Shown: piece after piece, positions 63,617-64,000 of the stretch | Layout: each line of letters begins with the position of its first letter | Position numbering within the stretch: position 1 is the stretch's first letter | Source of the DNA: Cinclus cinclus | Taxonomy: Eukaryota > Chordata > Aves > Passeriformes > Cinclidae | Length of the DNA stretch: 64,000 nt | Assembly: GCF_963662255.1 (NCBI RefSeq) | Contig: NC_085046.1 | Location: 135,079,392-135,143,391, forward strand | Reading direction: 5' to 3' | Translations under genes and position numbers: made by a program | The notes under the pieces: generated by a model | Databases searched by the model: none | Told to the model about the DNA's origin: nothing | Seen by the model: the letters and a program-made list of their open reading frames with translations, nothing else

Positions 63617-64000
63617 AGGATCACAGAATTATAGAATCTCTAAGTTTGGAAAAGACCTCTAAGACAGTAAAGTCCAACATCAACCTAGTGCCACTAAGCC
63701 GTGTCCTCATGTGCCATGTACACAAGCTTTTTTAACACTTCCAGGGGTACTGACTCCACAGCTTTTCTGGGCACCCTGTTACAATACTTTACAACCCTAT
63801 ATATGAAGAAATGCTTCTTTTTATTTAATTTCAGGTGGGTCAAGCAGGACCTGTATTTCATAAATGCACTCTGGCTTGGTCTAAGCCCCTGGTTTCCTGC
63901 ATGTGCCATGTGATTACGCTCAAGATGACCAGCTCCATGACCTTCCCCAACAGCAAGGTCAGGCTGACAGGCCTGTAGTTCCCTGGATTCTCCTTAGAAC
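63617..64000 (-). mobile_element. CR1 LINE, internally deleted, runs off the window
   Basis: On the + strand it opens with AGGATCACAGAATTATAGAA, then GTTTGGAAAAGACCTC, CTTCCAGGGGTACTGACTC and TCTGGGCACCCTGTTAC. This is the reversed CR1 3' end and polymerase C-terminus. At about 63831 it jumps to a region far upstream in the element, read on the minus strand as polymerase fingers and palm sequence with RPSQSAFMKYRSCLTHL and, beyond a broken frame, ITWHM-like residues. The minus-strand frame 63909-63694 stays open across the junction and joins the N-terminal motif to YRVVKYCNRVPRKAVESVPLEV of the C-terminal tail. The catalytic core between them is gone. The element continues beyond 64000. Confidence 0.85.

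Noticed and set aside
1..64000. CRISPR arrays, operons, phage or plasmid genes
   Set aside because: No regularly spaced repeats with unique spacers, no dense gene strings and no ribosome-binding-site-led frames. The repeat content is avian.

Overview
This window looks like bird nuclear DNA. It is AT-rich, with no bacterial-style gene packing, and it carries many copies of two avian repeat classes: CR1 LINE retrotransposons, some with the typical 8-bp ATTCTRTG tail repeats, and solitary long terminal repeats (LTRs) of old avian endogenous retroviruses. I cannot name the species. Family assignments rest on remembered consensus features and not on a search.

Layout: one convincing protein-coding exon lies near the left edge (1021-1141, + strand). 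It has a good acceptor and donor, starts in phase 0 and ends in phase 1. I do not recognise its protein family. The remaining roughly 63 kb has no second convincing exon, so it is probably a very long intron or intergenic DNA beside that gene. A few other open stretches with splice-like borders (11780-11877, 27047-27170, 30180-30292, 38138-38302, 46730-46785) are listed only as candidates.

Repeats: I support CR1 pieces at 3.1, 5.6-6.0, 8.9, 16.4-17.2, 24.5-25.9, 30.4, 32.1, 41.8, 52.9, 59.5, 61.2 and 63.6 kb. LTRs lie at 24961-25512 (inside a CR1), 40663-41281, 55967-56953, 58170-58730 and 61003-61895 (itself split by a CR1). The right-hand 8 kb (55.9-64.0 kb) is the densest repeat cluster. 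No retroviral gag, pol or env reading frame was seen, so the LTRs look solitary. CR1 reverse-transcriptase remnants are all broken by truncation, frameshift or deletion.

The remaining DNA is single-copy-looking AT-rich sequence. It holds a few minisatellites, near-perfect hairpins, one G-rich tract and simple repeats. No tRNA, rRNA, CRISPR array, CpG-island promoter or previously undescribed system could be supported. The most informative structures are the nested insertions, which allow relative dating, and the internally deleted CR1 at the right edge.
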